NCBI GenBank assembly: GCA_905250025.1
Contig: CAJNOJ010000187.1
Location: 1 to 64,000, forward strand
Direction of reading: 5' to 3'
DNA: 64,000 bases
Origin: Adineta ricciae
Lineage: Eukaryota; Rotifera; Eurotatoria; Adinetida; Adinetidae
Positions 1-13,100 of this stretch are shown piece by piece (positions within the stretch are counted from its first letter, which is position 1; each line of letters opens with the position of its first letter). A program made the position numbers and the translations under genes. Below the pieces are notes generated by a model. It made no database searches, was not told the DNA's origin, and saw nothing but the letters and a program-made list of their open reading frames with translations.

Positions 1-86
1 TCTTTTCTTTCCATTCAATCAACTTTCTCATCTTACAAATTTTGACAGATTGAAATCTTTCAAACAAGTTTTCTCTTTATATTTAT
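1..86 (+). repeat. Left arm of an 86-bp inverted repeat
   Basis: Read as reverse complement, these 86 bases match 1418-1503 with two mismatches (at positions 12 and 24 of this arm). The arm starts at the edge of the window, so it may continue to the left. Its inner end stops matching after position 86. Confidence 0.85.
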
Positions 87-457
87 TCCATAATCATGTA
101 GTTGAAATTATTGACCGAACATTTCCATATGTCAAGGTGAGAAGTCACTCTGAAATCAATTGATCTTCGTTCGAATCTAATTTATTCAACTTTTTCAATG
201 ATCGATATGAATTTGAACTTTTCCCGAATCTATTTGTTATCACCGAATGAACATCGAAGACAAATGAGCTGATTGTTGAACACACTCATATTTCATTCCA
301 AGTAAAAGCAAAGAGGAAAAAATGAAGCACTAACGATTTCCGCTTTTTTCTTCGTTTCTCTCTCTCTCTCTTTCTCTTTCTTTTTTCTTTATTTCTTTTA
401 CTTGTCTTCTTTCTTTTATTTCATCTATCTATCTCTGATTGGTAGATGAGAAGAAAA

Positions 458-501
458 AGAAATATATATATTTAGATATACATATCTACATATATATTTC
501 T
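458..501. repeat. AT-rich imperfect palindrome upstream of dachshund
   Basis: The 44 bases start with AGAAATATATAT and end with ATATATATTTCT around the core AGATATACATATCT, so the single strand could fold into a hairpin. It may be only a TA microsatellite that happens to be symmetric. No function can be assigned. Confidence 0.4.
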
Positions 502-875
502 CTTTCGCTCGACAACTTCATCGCTCGAACCAATCAGCGCATTCGACCAGTCAGAATCAATGGAAAGAAAAGAAACATTTAGTTCGTCTCTTTCTTCTTC
601 TTTTATAGGTCATTGATTTGTAAAAAAGAGAAGCAAAAGAAAAAGACGACCGTTGCTGGCCACATTTGTCGTTATTATTTCTCCTTTTTCTTGTCAGTTT
701 TTTTCCATCGTCATCATCATCATCATCATCATCTTCTTCTTCTTTTACTTCTCAGCCTTGTAACTTGATTCAATCAACACACATTATCCTCGTGTGTGTG
801 TGTGTATGTGTAGCTAAAGATTTGCATAAGCAAGCGACAAACGAGAATCTCTCAATCTTCGTTTTACAAAAGAAA

Positions 876-3386
876 ATGCGCATCATGTCACATGAGCACA
901 GTCCAACAGGTGATAGTAATTCATCGTCAAGTGTTTTATCTCCTGGTTTATCCCCACCGCGCAACGCCATTTTATCAGGTAAACTCTACGAACATGACCG
1001 GCGCGCAAGTATCTGCTCGCAACAATCATCCTATTCAATGAAATTCGAAAAAACCACCTACGAATCAGCACCTGTCGCACGCAACACAGCCGAGAACAAT
1101 CAAGTCCGAATTATTGACTATCGCGGAACAAAATTAACATCATTTAACGTCGAGGGGCGCGAATTGATCTGTTTGCCACAAGCATTTGACTTATTTTTGA
1201 AGAATTTAGTCGGTGGTTTGCATACAGTTTACACAAAGTTAAAACGTTTAGAAGTTATTCCTGTTGTGTGTAACGTTGAACAAGTTCGCATCTTGCGAGG
1301 TCTGGGCGCCATTCAACCGGGCGTTAATCGATGTAAATTACTCGCTCCAGCTGAATTTGATATTCTCTACGATGATTGTACAAATTCAGGGTAAGAACAC
1401 GACGAGAGATTATTAACATAAATATAAAGAGAAAACTTGTTTGAAAGATTTCAATCTGTCAAAATTTGTAAGATGAGAATGTTGATTGAATTGAAAGAAA
1501 AGAAAAACATTTTCACTTGAAGAGACGTTTTTCAAGAGAGAGAGACGAGAGGATGTGCAATGAAATGGAAATGTCTTTGAACATTCAACATCGGAAAACA
1601 TCTTTGCGATACTTAGTGATTAATTAAATATCCTCTTTGTTTCTGTACATTTAGTTCTCGACCTGGTCGACCACCGAAACGCAACTCAGCACATCATATC
1701 GATGATTGTCTTGAAGATAAACGGATGAAATTATCATCAAGTCTACTTCTTCGCTCATTTCCCGAATTTGCCAATCAAGGTAAACTGAAAATGAACATCA
1801 CCATGAATCGTTTTTCTCTATGAAAACAAAATACACTAGCTTTCAAATATCCGGTTCATTCAAATGGCTATTTATCTATTCCATCAACCAATGGAAACCA
1901 ATCGTCTTCATTTGCACATTCATTTGGCTATTCGGCATTTGCACCAACATTGCCGATACATTTTCCGACAAATCATCATCCATCGCCTTATCTTCTAGCT
2001 GAGAATCGCACAACACGTTCGAATGAACCAAATTACAAATCTCCTCCGTCATCATCCTCATCCTCGCTAGCAACTTCAACATCATCTCCATCACATCGAG
2101 CTCATTCTTCAAGTAAATAATGATAAAAAAAGAACCTACTCACATTCAATTAGAATAAAATCAGCTTACATACTCAAGTTTCAAATTACTTTTGACTTGA
2201 AATCCGAAGAAAAAGAAAGACAGATTTGTTTCTCTCTTTTGCTTTTTTTGAGAGATTTACCCGAGTGGAATAATAATCAGATGAAGAGCAATACCAAAAA
2301 AAAAACGAAACAATGACGATGATGATAATGACTTTCTCGTTATCCACCCCGTCAACCTGTTCTCGCTGTCAAAATCTATTTGATGAAACATCTTCGTTTT
2401 TCTTATTATTCACTCAGACCGAAAGTAATGGTTTCCGTTTTCACGAATCCCCTATCGACAGAAAGAAAAGAGCCCGCTCGTCGTCGTTATGAGTTCATTA
2501 TTATCGACACGCGAAACAAATTAAATCATGTCACGGAATCGTACTGTGAAAAGAGCCACTATATAGATACCCTCCAGGCAGTGATTTCTTTTTTCAAATT
2601 AACTTGACTTTGTCTACTTACATCTAGTCAGAGAGAATAGAAAGATCGGATAAACATTCTTGCATCTCTCTCATTTTCATTTAGATGAATTACGTTCGTT
2701 TACCATTGATGCAATGCTCAGTAACAACAATGGGAAAAGTCTTAATAAAGAAAATTCACAACGAGGTATGTGTGCGTGTGCCTTCGATTATTGATCAATC
2801 TGATAACCTTCTCAATTAGATCGATTAATAAAACCAATTGATCTTTCTTCGACATCGACTGATATATCTTCACCGACGAATGACCAAACACCGCCGCCTC
2901 CACCAATCCTGTCAACACCCTCGTCATCATCATCATCAGCTCTCCCGACAGCTGCATCATTGAACTATTTTCATATAAAGAATATGATCGAATTAACTGT
3001 TGAAAGTGCTCGACTACGAGAAAAACAACTGGAAAATGAAATTGGTAAAAAGATTATTAGAGATTTTAATTATTTCTATTTATATTTTCTTGCTAGTTGA
3101 TCTACGCAATGAATTAACAAAAGAACAAGGTTCTCGGCAAAAACTTGAACAAGATATTCTGGAATTACGACGTATTCGAAGTAGGAGAAAACTTTAATAT
3201 AATCTTTTCAAATTAATTTGACTAGATGTGCTTATTAAAAAACTAAAACGCCTTAATCGATCCTCATCGGCTACAGGAAACTGTTCTAACAGTAATGGTG
3301 ATACCAAAAGTAAGGCAAAGGCTTTGCTAACTTCGAAGAAATATGTTCTTCTTGCTTTTCTAGACGAAATATCATCATCATCATGA
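876..3386 (+). CDS. dach: Dachshund-family transcriptional cofactor (SKI/SNO/DAC)
   Basis: The product is a nuclear transcriptional co-regulator of the SKI/SNO/DAC family, which in animals acts with Six and Eya proteins in eye, limb and neural development. Eight exons keep frame throughout: 876-1390, 1655-1779, 1840-2112, 2685-2765, 2820-3044, 3097-3180, 3226-3309, 3364-3386, giving 469 residues. Exon 1 carries the DNA-binding DACHbox-N, with the near-invariant stretches LICLPQAFDLFLKNLVGG and NVEQVRILRGLGAIQPGVN. Exon 2 continues with SRPGRPPKR. Exons 5-7 form the C-terminal DACHbox-C coiled coil (MIELTVESARLREKQLENEI and on to LIKKLKRLNR). The middle is Ser/Pro-rich and looks disordered. 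At 469 residues it is shorter than vertebrate DACH1. I took ATG 876 because it follows the low-complexity leader; an in-frame ATG at 885 is the alternative. Intron 3 (about 570 bp) is long for this window. The last exon codes only seven residues and is the least certain. Confidence 0.93.
1418..1503 (-). repeat. Right arm of the 86-bp inverted repeat, inside dachshund intron 1
   Basis: This is the partner of 1-86 in inverted orientation. It begins 27 bases inside the first dachshund intron and lies wholly within that intron. The two arms enclose about 1.3 kb holding the putative promoter, the first coding exon and the first splice donor. Confidence 0.85.
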
Positions 3387-4178
3387 TTCAGAAACACTTC
3401 AAATACTTATCTTTAGTAGACAATAGACATAATGATGGATTTGAACACATCGAATCTCTGTTTTTTTCTCTCTCTTTGTCATTTTATCTGTGTATGCACT
3501 TCGTTTTCTCTCCCTCTTCTTGTTTATTCATGAAAAAGCTCACTTATCGAAATTTTTTGTATGTTTGTGATTGAACACACGGGATTATTTCGCAAAATAA
3601 TTCAATTCTGTACACTTCAACAATTCTACGTTTGATCGAATTCAAATAAAAACGAAAACTACCATTAGTACATTTCATTCGACGTGTCAAACCAAGGAGA
3701 AGATTGTTCCTGATCTGAAAAGTACTGGCAGAGATCAACAAGACGTAGTTTTTCAACCAGAAACCCGGTTATTAACTTCTGAGCTTCCCAGAGCAGTTTC
3801 AGTTGCTTGATTATTAATATTTACAATACACAGTGAAAAAATTATTGAATGAATCTTTCTGTTGGTGACATCTATCGAGTCATGATAATCTATGGTTACA
3901 ATTTTCTTCCAGATTGAACCTGAACAACAGTAGATAGGTAACAACTGTTTGTTCGTACGTTCTTCTGATGAATTTTAAATTTCTAATCAATCGCGAAAGA
4001 CATTCAGTCATCGAATTATTTGTTTATTTCAATTCTTTTCGCATCTGTCACACTCATCATGTGGATGACTCAGTATATGATTTGCAGCGTTGGAAATCGT
4101 TTCGATGAATAGAAATTCTGTTCAACCATCTGTTTTTAGATTAAAAATATTTTCAATTCGATTTGAACATTTGTCAAT
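3387..4178. other. Intergenic: dachshund 3' end to UBE4B start
   Basis: About 790 bases with no frame I recognise. It probably holds the dachshund 3' untranslated region and the UBE4B promoter. Two short minus-strand open frames (3544-3756, 3753-3944) show no known motif and no exon partner. Confidence 0.5.
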
Positions 4179-7100
4179 ATGAATGAATTATCCAATGAAT
4201 CAACTTCAACAATCGAATCATCGTCGCCGCCGACAGCAACTGAATTATCACCAGACGAAGTAGGCTTTTTCCGAAGAAAACTATTCTCAAAGCTCATTTT
4301 TCACTTTTTCTAAAGCTTCGTCGACGTCGATTAGAAAGATTTTCCAGTGGAAACACACTCAAGACTCAAACATCGGATAACAATGATAAACAAGTTTCCA
4401 CCCAACTATCGAATGAACTCGCTAGTAAATATTTCATGATTTGCCCTGACTAACCTTATCATTCGATTTCAGCATGTCAAATTGATTCTGAACAACCGAG
4501 TTCTGCTGATGTGACAAACATGGATATTGGTGAAATCATTTTTTCCGAAGGAGGAAGTACAAGTGGTGAACAGAGGTTTGTTTTGAATTGTTGTTCTACT
4601 TAATTGTCATTTCTTTTCCACGATAGATTATTGCAAAGTCAACAGTCAACAGGTGATAAACGATCTTATGATATAAATTTGACTAGTACATCGAAAGAAT
4701 CGACGCAATCAAATGAAATTGATAATGATGGAAGTCGAAATAATACAATCAAAAAACGAAAATCTGAAGTATGATTAATACAGTTGATTCTAAGTCGATC
4801 TTCTTCTTTCGTACAATTAGAATCAATTGAATAAAGATGAAGAACCTGTTCTTCGTCGTATTCTTCGACAAATAATGAACATAACTGATCAAAATCAGTC
4901 ATTTATCAATGATCTAATCGAATGTAAGTTATTCGTGGCACGATGTTCAATGTTACAATACTTTATTTTACAGTATCTTCTCAACGTCGATTAAAATCGA
5001 TTTTATCTGATATATTTCTTCGTTGTTTGACAACTACACAAACAAATACGATTAAATCGTTAATTGGGTAATGTCCAACAATCAGTTCATAAGAAATCGT
5101 TCTTTTCTTTTACTTTTTCAGACACGACATGAACTATTGCAATCAATATGATTGTTATCTGTGGTATTTTTTAAGCATCTATACTCGTTGTGATTACAAA
5201 AGCTCAACTGTAAGATAGAATCGAGAGTTTTTCTTCATCTAACATTTCTTTTCCAGAGCGAAGAGCGTGATCTTATTGAACATTGTCGATTATTATCCGT
5301 GCGATATTCTCTTATGTATATAACAAATAATCAAGTCTTTTTGGATACGTGGAATCGAATGTTGAAATTCGTAGATATCTTACTACATGAATCGTCTTCC
5401 GAATATTTACATACATCTTTTTTACACGAAATCGTTCGAATATCCTACACTCAAGAACCGCAAATGAAAGTAATGAGAGAGACTTTTGAAAATCTCATCT
5501 ACTCTGATTGTTGTTCTTTTAGACTTGTGAAATCCTCGTTCGTGCCATTCTTTATCGTCTTCGTCAAACATGTTCTGAAGCAAACGTCTACATCCGATTG
5601 TTGACACTGCTTTTAGCTTTGTGTGAATGTAAAAATGGAAACGATCGACCAGTTTGTACATATCTGGTAGGATTAAACGATTGGTTACCACAAGTTGCAT
5701 TACAAAATGGCAAAAGTTTACAACGCATGACACTCTTATCGCCTGTTTTTTACATGTCATGTTTTGCAGAAGATGATATTGATCTACTTGTGACGCAACT
5801 TGATAAGATCAATGATCAGGAACAAGATGATGAGGTAAAAATGTGTTTTTGATTGATTCAGCAAAAAGTTTTCTCGAATAAATTTTCCTTACAGAACAAT
5901 CAAGATTATTCTGAATACAAAGAAAAACAAATACGCTCAATCGTTCAAAGTCAATTGTATATTGCTCGAAAATTAATGCACAAAATCGTTCTTGCTTTCT
6001 TCTCGAACATCTCCTCACGACAAGCAATGCTGGAATATTTACAAAAGTTCGTTCAATTAAATCGAAAACGAACACATTTAACGGTTAGTTTTCTTTTCTA
6101 ACTCACACTTAATTTACAGTCTTGAGATGATATCTCGAAGATATATTACATTCATTTATTTCGAACCTTACAGCGATTCCGAGGTCGATATACCTATTCG
6201 ATATCATTACTTGTCTGATGCATCGATTTCACCTTGTTTTGTTGAACTTGAGTAGACTAAATCATTATATCAATCATGAAAAGAATTTAATAGATTAAGA
6301 ATATTCAAATATAAATCATGACTATTGAATATCACATTAATCTATCTGTATATCTGTTCAAATAGGACCTTGAAATATACATCGACCTTTGATGATGATT
6401 ATCTTCATTGAAGCATAGCGTTGTGTTCTAACGAGAATTATCGATTTAGGTTGATGAAAGTCAAATCACAGGAGATGGTTTTATGTTAAATCTGACGTTT
6501 GTTCTGCAACAACTTACCTTACCAATCGATGTTGAACGAGTAAGAAAGCATTCTTTCGTTTTCATTTCTGATTTTTCTTCTTCATAGGTCGATTTGAATT
6601 ATCCATTTTATGCTGATAATTGGTTATCGATTCCAGTCGATCAATCACGGTTATATTCAACAAGTGATGAATTCAAAGCATATCAAGAAAATATCCGTTC
6701 GTAGCTAAATTTTCAATCGAATCATTCTCATGTAGTTTCCTTTCAGAAAAACCCAATGAAATACGTTTTCCAACCGAATGTGCATATCTCGCCTTGCATA
6801 TCAGTCATCTAGGTCTTGTCTCCATCGCCAAGAAACCACAGAGACGAAATAACATTATACGTGAATTGAATAGGTAATGTTGCGTAGAGTTGGATGTTAG
6901 GAATTTATTGAAATAAAACGAGATCGAAAAAAACGAACGAACTTAAATAAAACTGACGAAAAAAAAGTAGTATTTTTTTTCTATTGTAGTGCAATTAAAA
7001 ATCTGGAGCAAACACAAGGAACATGGCGACAAGCTCCAACTGCTGCTCGACATGAGGCTCAATTGGAAAGACTTAAAAGTGAATTAAAGGTAAGGAAATG

Positions 7101-10100
7101 CAAAAAAGAAAAGTAAACGAAAGGAGATTAATGCCAATGGTTATGAGATATGTACAGAAATAATGTTGAACAGAAACGAAAGGTTTTTTTTTAATTGACG
7201 GGTACAAGTGGCGTCAATTTAGGGTCATCTTTACCAGAAACATAAACAGGAAAATCAATGATACGCAATTGTTCAGAATAATTGCCTAGAAAATATGAAG
7301 TGAATGAGCAGTCAGAGGAAAGGCCTTCTTCTTTTGACTTACCAGGGACGAATGGTTCACTGTCTTCCATAAGACTATTTCCATATCGAACACTTATTCG
7401 AGTTCCCATTTGATTCAAAACGGCAGCATAGTCATAATCGGAATCTTCTTGGAGTTGGTGATGATCTTCGTATTGTTCTCCTCCTTCTAAATAGAGAAAA
7501 AACAAAGTGTTGTCAACAAGAACAGTTAAGAGATGATAGAAACTGTACCTTCTACTTGTTTATAAACGACTTTCTTGATGAGAGTTTGCCCTGGAACACA
7601 ACAACATCTCACACACCATCTATCTTGAGGGTGCTGTTGTTGCTGCTGTTGGTGATGGTATAGTTGTTGATGTTGCTGTTGCTGTTGGTATTGTTCTTCA
7701 CCCACCATCGGAGGTGGAGGCATTGCTGGTTCCGGTGCTGGTGGCATTGGTGGAAGAGAACCTGCTGGCGGTAGTTCAATACAGAACAACTCTGGTCGAA
7801 GGTGTGGCGGTAAATGCGCATATTTCTGTGATTCGGGACATGGTACAAGACACATGCCGGTTTTCGGATCAATCATGGGCACAGTTCGTTCAAAAGTTGC
7901 ATCTGTTTCATATGCACGTCCATCATCAAGCATGCGGACTGTTGGGACACGAGCTTGCTGTTGTTGTTCTTGTTGATGGATCATTGGTATTGAATTCGAT
8001 CGGCGCGACTGTTGATCTATTATATGAGATGAAATTTGTTGCGACGACTGATTGGAAATAAGTGAGTCTTGTTGTATTGATACGGGCTCAGAATGTGCTC
8101 TGTATCGATGTTGTTGTTGCTGTTCGTCTTCTTCATCTTGTTTACTAAAAGGTATGTTTTCGTATTTTTGTGCCTCAGGTGTTATTTGTGCGGAAACGTG
8201 TACATTTGATTGGTAATCAGTTTCATTGAAGGACGAATGCGACGGTGCAGGTATACTGTGGTCGTAAACTTGCTGTTCCTGTTGTTGTTGTTGTTGTTGT
8301 TTTTGCTCATGTGCCATGTATTCATTATACGGCGATGGAGTTGTTATAGGTACTAGCGGAATGGCATGATGTGTCGGCGCAGCCAATGGTGGGGTATATT
8401 CAATTGTTTGCTGTCCTCGCGAATCGGTTGCAAAGTCTTTTGTTGATGATTGTGGTACATATGGTTGTGTATCGAAAGTTGATGGTGTTTGATCGTAGGT
8501 GTGTTGTGCAATGTTCGATTGTTTCATAACATCATGGGATGCTGTCTGTGTCCATCCGTCGCTATAATGAACTTCATCGGAACCGAATGTTTGTCGCGGT
8601 GGTTGAATGAACTGTTGATTTGTATGTGAAATGGATGTTCTTGTTGATTGTTGAGATGTCATTTGTTGAATATCTGTTATTGGTTGTTGAGATTTCATCA
8701 ATTGTTGTTCGTATTGTCGTTGTTGTTCGTGATTCCACGATTCTCGATATTTGGCATAACAGCGTGCAATACATTCACGTAGATCAAAGATTTCTTCATC
8801 TTCTTTCGTATCATCATCATCATCTTCACTTCGGTTATCACTTGTTGTTGGCGATGTCAATGGTATTGGTTGTTGAGCACTATAGATACTTTGTTGATCA
8901 ACTGATGGAACAATGGACGCTATGGAACGACTAGGTCGTTTTTGTCCGGCTTGATATGAATGACGATCCGGTGTGGGTGGCGCGGGAAAATCGTAGCCAC
9001 TGGTGGTCACTGATCCCTGCTGTTGATTCGTATCTCTAGTTGCCAACGAGGGTGGTGGTGGTGGCAATGAACTGTATGTATCATAGATTGAACCTTCGAG
9101 TTCATCGCTACGCACATCTGATGGTGGGATTTGTCCGTGAATTTGTTCACTCACGGAAGTTTGATGAAGAAGATGTTGATGATCTTCTTCGCAGGTTGAT
9201 GATGTGGGTAAGATTGAACGTGGTGTAGCCGATTCAATCGAATCGTTAGTATAATGTTGTAGATCATAATTTCGAGCGAGTCCAGTTGGTTGATAAATAT
9301 CAACTGTCGGTTGGACAGTGTTCGGTGTTGTTGTGGTCGTACTAATAGACTGATAATCATCAGAGGACTTCATTTGTCCTCCGGCTTGTTGAGAAATTGA
9401 TTCAGATTCAAACCGTTTAAGATAATCATTAATACTAAATGATTCACTCTCTTCGTGATGGCCGCGTTGCTGACGATAAGAATCTCTAGGAGAATTGTCT
9501 GGTACAGTTTCTTGAGAGTAGAACGCTCGTCGAGTATATTCAACTGTACCGGTGGGTATCGATGCACCATGCGATCGTCGACCAGGAGGTTGTGAATCAT
9601 ATACTTGAGATATAGGAATAGAAACAGGTTTTTGTTGGAACTGATCGGTTGAACCGAGTGTTTGATTCAGATAATCAAGACGTTGTCTTTGTTCTGACTG
9701 TTGAAGTTCAGTTACCGTTGGCGATTGAAGCGTTGTCGCTTCCGACGGATAGTTATATTGTTCTTGTAATTGTGGAAGTTGTTGTCGAGTATCTTCACCA
9801 TTGTAAGAATAATGAGAAGATGGTTGATCGGTACTTTGATAATCAAAGAGTGGTTCTTTATTTTGAAAACTCTGTTTACTGTAATCAAATGTCGCAGCCT
9901 GTTGATCAAACGTTCTTTGGAGTTGAGATACGGGACCAGATGCTGACGGTTGCGGAAAAAACTCTGATGAACTCAGCGCTTGACTGGTATAATCATACGC
10001 TTGTTTTTGTTCTGTTCGTTGAGTATGCGTTTCTGGTGATTTATAAGTGCCTGTATGTTCACTTGCAAAATCTTGTTGTTGTTGATGTTCGGTATTGTCG

Positions 10101-13100
10101 ATATTGAATGGATATTGATACGATTGCTGTTCTGTATTCTGTTGATCGTAACCTGCTAGTTGCGCTTGAGTATTTCCTGATGCATAATCAAATGTACCGG
10201 CTCCTTGATCAAATGTACCTTGAGCTTGAGACGTGGGCACAGAGGTTTGATGTTGTTGATAGTAATCTGACGAACTGAGTGCTTGACTGGTATAGTCATA
10301 AGTGGTCTTCTGCTCTGTTTGTTGAATGTTTGCTTCTGGTGATATGTATGTACCCGTATCTGCGCTACTATAGTCTATGGATGGTTGTTGATCAAGATTT
10401 TGATAATCATAGGTTGCTATTTGAGATTGAGCGTACGTTTGTTGACCTTGTGGTGTTGGTATTGATACGGCCTGTTGTTGTTGATAGTTTGCATTTGCAC
10501 CGATCTGAGTTGGTGAGAAAACATTCGTCATTGTAGTGGGATACTCATACGAGCCCGGCTGTGATATTTGTGGAACAGCAGCGGCATCATATGTGAACTG
10601 AGAAGCTTGTTGTTCGACACTTTGGTAATCGTACACAGGTTCTTGAGAAAGAAAACTTTCTTTTGTGTATTCATAGTTGCCAGTTGGTTGACTATAAGCT
10701 TCTTGATTTTGAGATATCGGAACTGATAGGGCTTGCTGTTGATAGTAATCAGCCGAACTAAGTGTTTGATTGGCATAATTAAAAGTTTGTTTTTGTTCTG
10801 CTTGTTGTATATCTGTGGAAGATGGGACATAAACAGCCGATTCTAGCGTATCGTAATTTAATGGTGTTTGTTGTTGTTGTTGTTGCGCACCTTCGATATC
10901 ATATGGATATTGTGATGATTCCTGATCGATATTTTGATAATCGTAAGTTGGTAATTGAGTTTGTGCGCTTCCCGACAAGTAATCATATGCATTCGATTGC
11001 TGGATGTGCGTTTCTTGGGTTTGTAAGAATTGAGCTGCGGTTTGTTGTTGGGGTTGCTGTTGATAATAATCAGATGTCCGATGTGGTATGCCACCTGGCA
11101 CCGCAGCATCAGTGGGTGCAAACGAGGAATATTGTAATTGATTTGCATAGTCATACGATGTTTGATCATGATGTTGTTGTTGCACTAATTCATTATTAGC
11201 AGATGGAACCGTTTGATAAGCGCCATACGTGTCCTGGATATTGAGCGGATTGAATTGATGATATTCACCTGCTGTTGATTGTATATTCGTTGAATATGGT
11301 ATCTGAGTTGTCTGTGTGTTAGACGCATCTGCGGATAGTACATTAGATTGAGCTCCTTGTCCATAGTCAAACCCGGCTGTAGGTGGATACGACGCTTCTG
11401 ACGTATGAACTGAAGCTGATGTTTTGATTGAATCATGTATTGTGTCTAAAAGAGAAGAAGAAAGTTGAATAGAGGAGAGTATGATTAATAGTGACACTAA
11501 TTAATTACCATCGCATGGTGAATAAGTTCCCTGTGAAGAGAATGTTTGAAAGCCGTTAGTCTGATGGTGATGTTGCTGATGCTGTCGTTGATAACCAGAT
11601 TGTTTCTGACGTTTCGCTCGTCGTGCTTGTCGAGCAGCTCGTCGCCTTGCTAATCGTTGACGATGAGCTTCGAAACATCGCATGATGCAATTGTCAATAT
11701 CGAATGTGATGTCTTGACGTTGATGGATATGCATGCTGTCAGTTTGACCAACTTCTTCGTTGTTAATGTATTGAGAAGCTGCAGATGTGATCTTCTCGTT
11801 ACCTTGTTGTTGCTCATCAAAATTGGGAGGATATGAAGAAGATTGGTAAGGTGAGTCACGCTGTTCAAATGATGTAGCGGATAAGCCTTGAAGATCAAGT
11901 GTATTCTGCATATTAGCATTGATACTGTCATCATTGAACGCAGTTAAGTCGGTTTGATTATAAAATCGTGCTTCGTTTTCGTTTCTCTGTTCATCAGTTA
12001 TCGTCGTAGTCGTCGCCTTATATTCATCACTGAATAAAAATCAATACGTTAATGAAAGATTCATGAGCGTAATCAAGAAAAAAACCGACAAGCCCTCTTC
12101 GAGATTTGACTTGTCGTCATGAAGGTCTGTGTCAATGTATGTCAGTAGATGAGTGTAAACTACTGGTTTATTGATATGTGAATAATTAATTGTAAGAGCA
12201 AAATGTAGAGCATGATAGTAAATGTATTTATATGGATTATAGCAGCAAAAAATAATTTTTTTCCTTTAATAAATATAGAGCAAAAATTAAAGAAATAAAG
12301 ATTAAAAATAGACTTGTGGATATGTGAAGTTCAGCATAGCGCTTAGATGTGATCATTGACTGTCTCTCCGTGTGTGCATATGTGCGTGTATGTGCGAATT
12401 TGCATATCTTAGGCTACCTGTTTGCAAAGACTGCATTACGATATTCTCCATAACACTCTTGAAATTGCGAGAAAAAAGACAACGAATAGTAGTTATTTCC
12501 CTGTAAATCAAAAGATGAATATACCTGGTGGGATCTGTTGTTGTGTCGGAGTTGGAAATTGTGGTTTTTGGAAGTTATTTTGTTGAAAGAGTTGCTGTTG
12601 TTGAAACTGTTGTTGTTGCTGAAACTGTTGTTGTTGATGCTGTTCTGCTCCTTCTGGATTGCGGTAGATCACTAGATAGTCAATCGAGAAATAGATTATC
12701 GCAGGCAACTCCTAGATTGTTCGATGTACCTTGAGGACGAACAGTACTATTCAATTCAGCACGAAGTCGATTCATATCCGAACGAAGGATTATTGTTGGT
12801 TGAGGCGCCTGAATATAAATTGGAGGAAGTGGTTCTAAAACAGATAAAACAGTTCGTATGAAAACATTTGGACGAGTTTATTTTGAAGATGAATCTGTAC
12901 CCAGTAAACCTCCTCCAACTGGTGCATCTTGATATTGTTGTAATGTTTCATTTATTACTTTCGATTGAAGATCAACAAGTACATCATTAACAACAGCTTG
13001 CGAAACAGATAATCCTTCGACTTGTGATGTATAACTTGGAATGCCTGGCGGAGGTTGAGATGGACCTGGCGGCCGTACAGGTCGTTGCTGTTGTTGTTGG

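Larger units (their letters stand above)
1..875. promoter_or_regulatory. 5' flank of the dachshund gene
   Basis: This stretch lies upstream of the dachshund start codon and I see no coding region in it. It holds pyrimidine-rich tracts (about 350-430), an AT-rich near-palindrome (458-501), a run of TCA/ATC repeats at about 709-735 and a GT dinucleotide run near 790-810. An open frame begins at 666 in frame with dachshund, but its first 70 residues are low-complexity Ser and GT-derived residues and look like transcribed leader. Promoter function is inferred from position only. Confidence 0.4.

Noticed and set aside
709-735. TCA/ATC triplet run as a possible regulatory array
   Set aside because: It is a simple microsatellite; similar triplet runs occur at several other places in the window.
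666-875. Seventy-residue N-terminal extension of dachshund
   Set aside because: It is poly-Ser and GT-repeat-derived sequence with no match to the family; the ATG at 876 gives a normal start.
7714-11199. Long plus-strand open frames opposite the Gln/Tyr-rich gene (7714-8061, 9649-10107, 10822-11199)
   Set aside because: They are antisense shadows of CAA/TAT-rich coding repeats; they have no start context, splice partners or motifs, and the minus-strand exons fit in phase.
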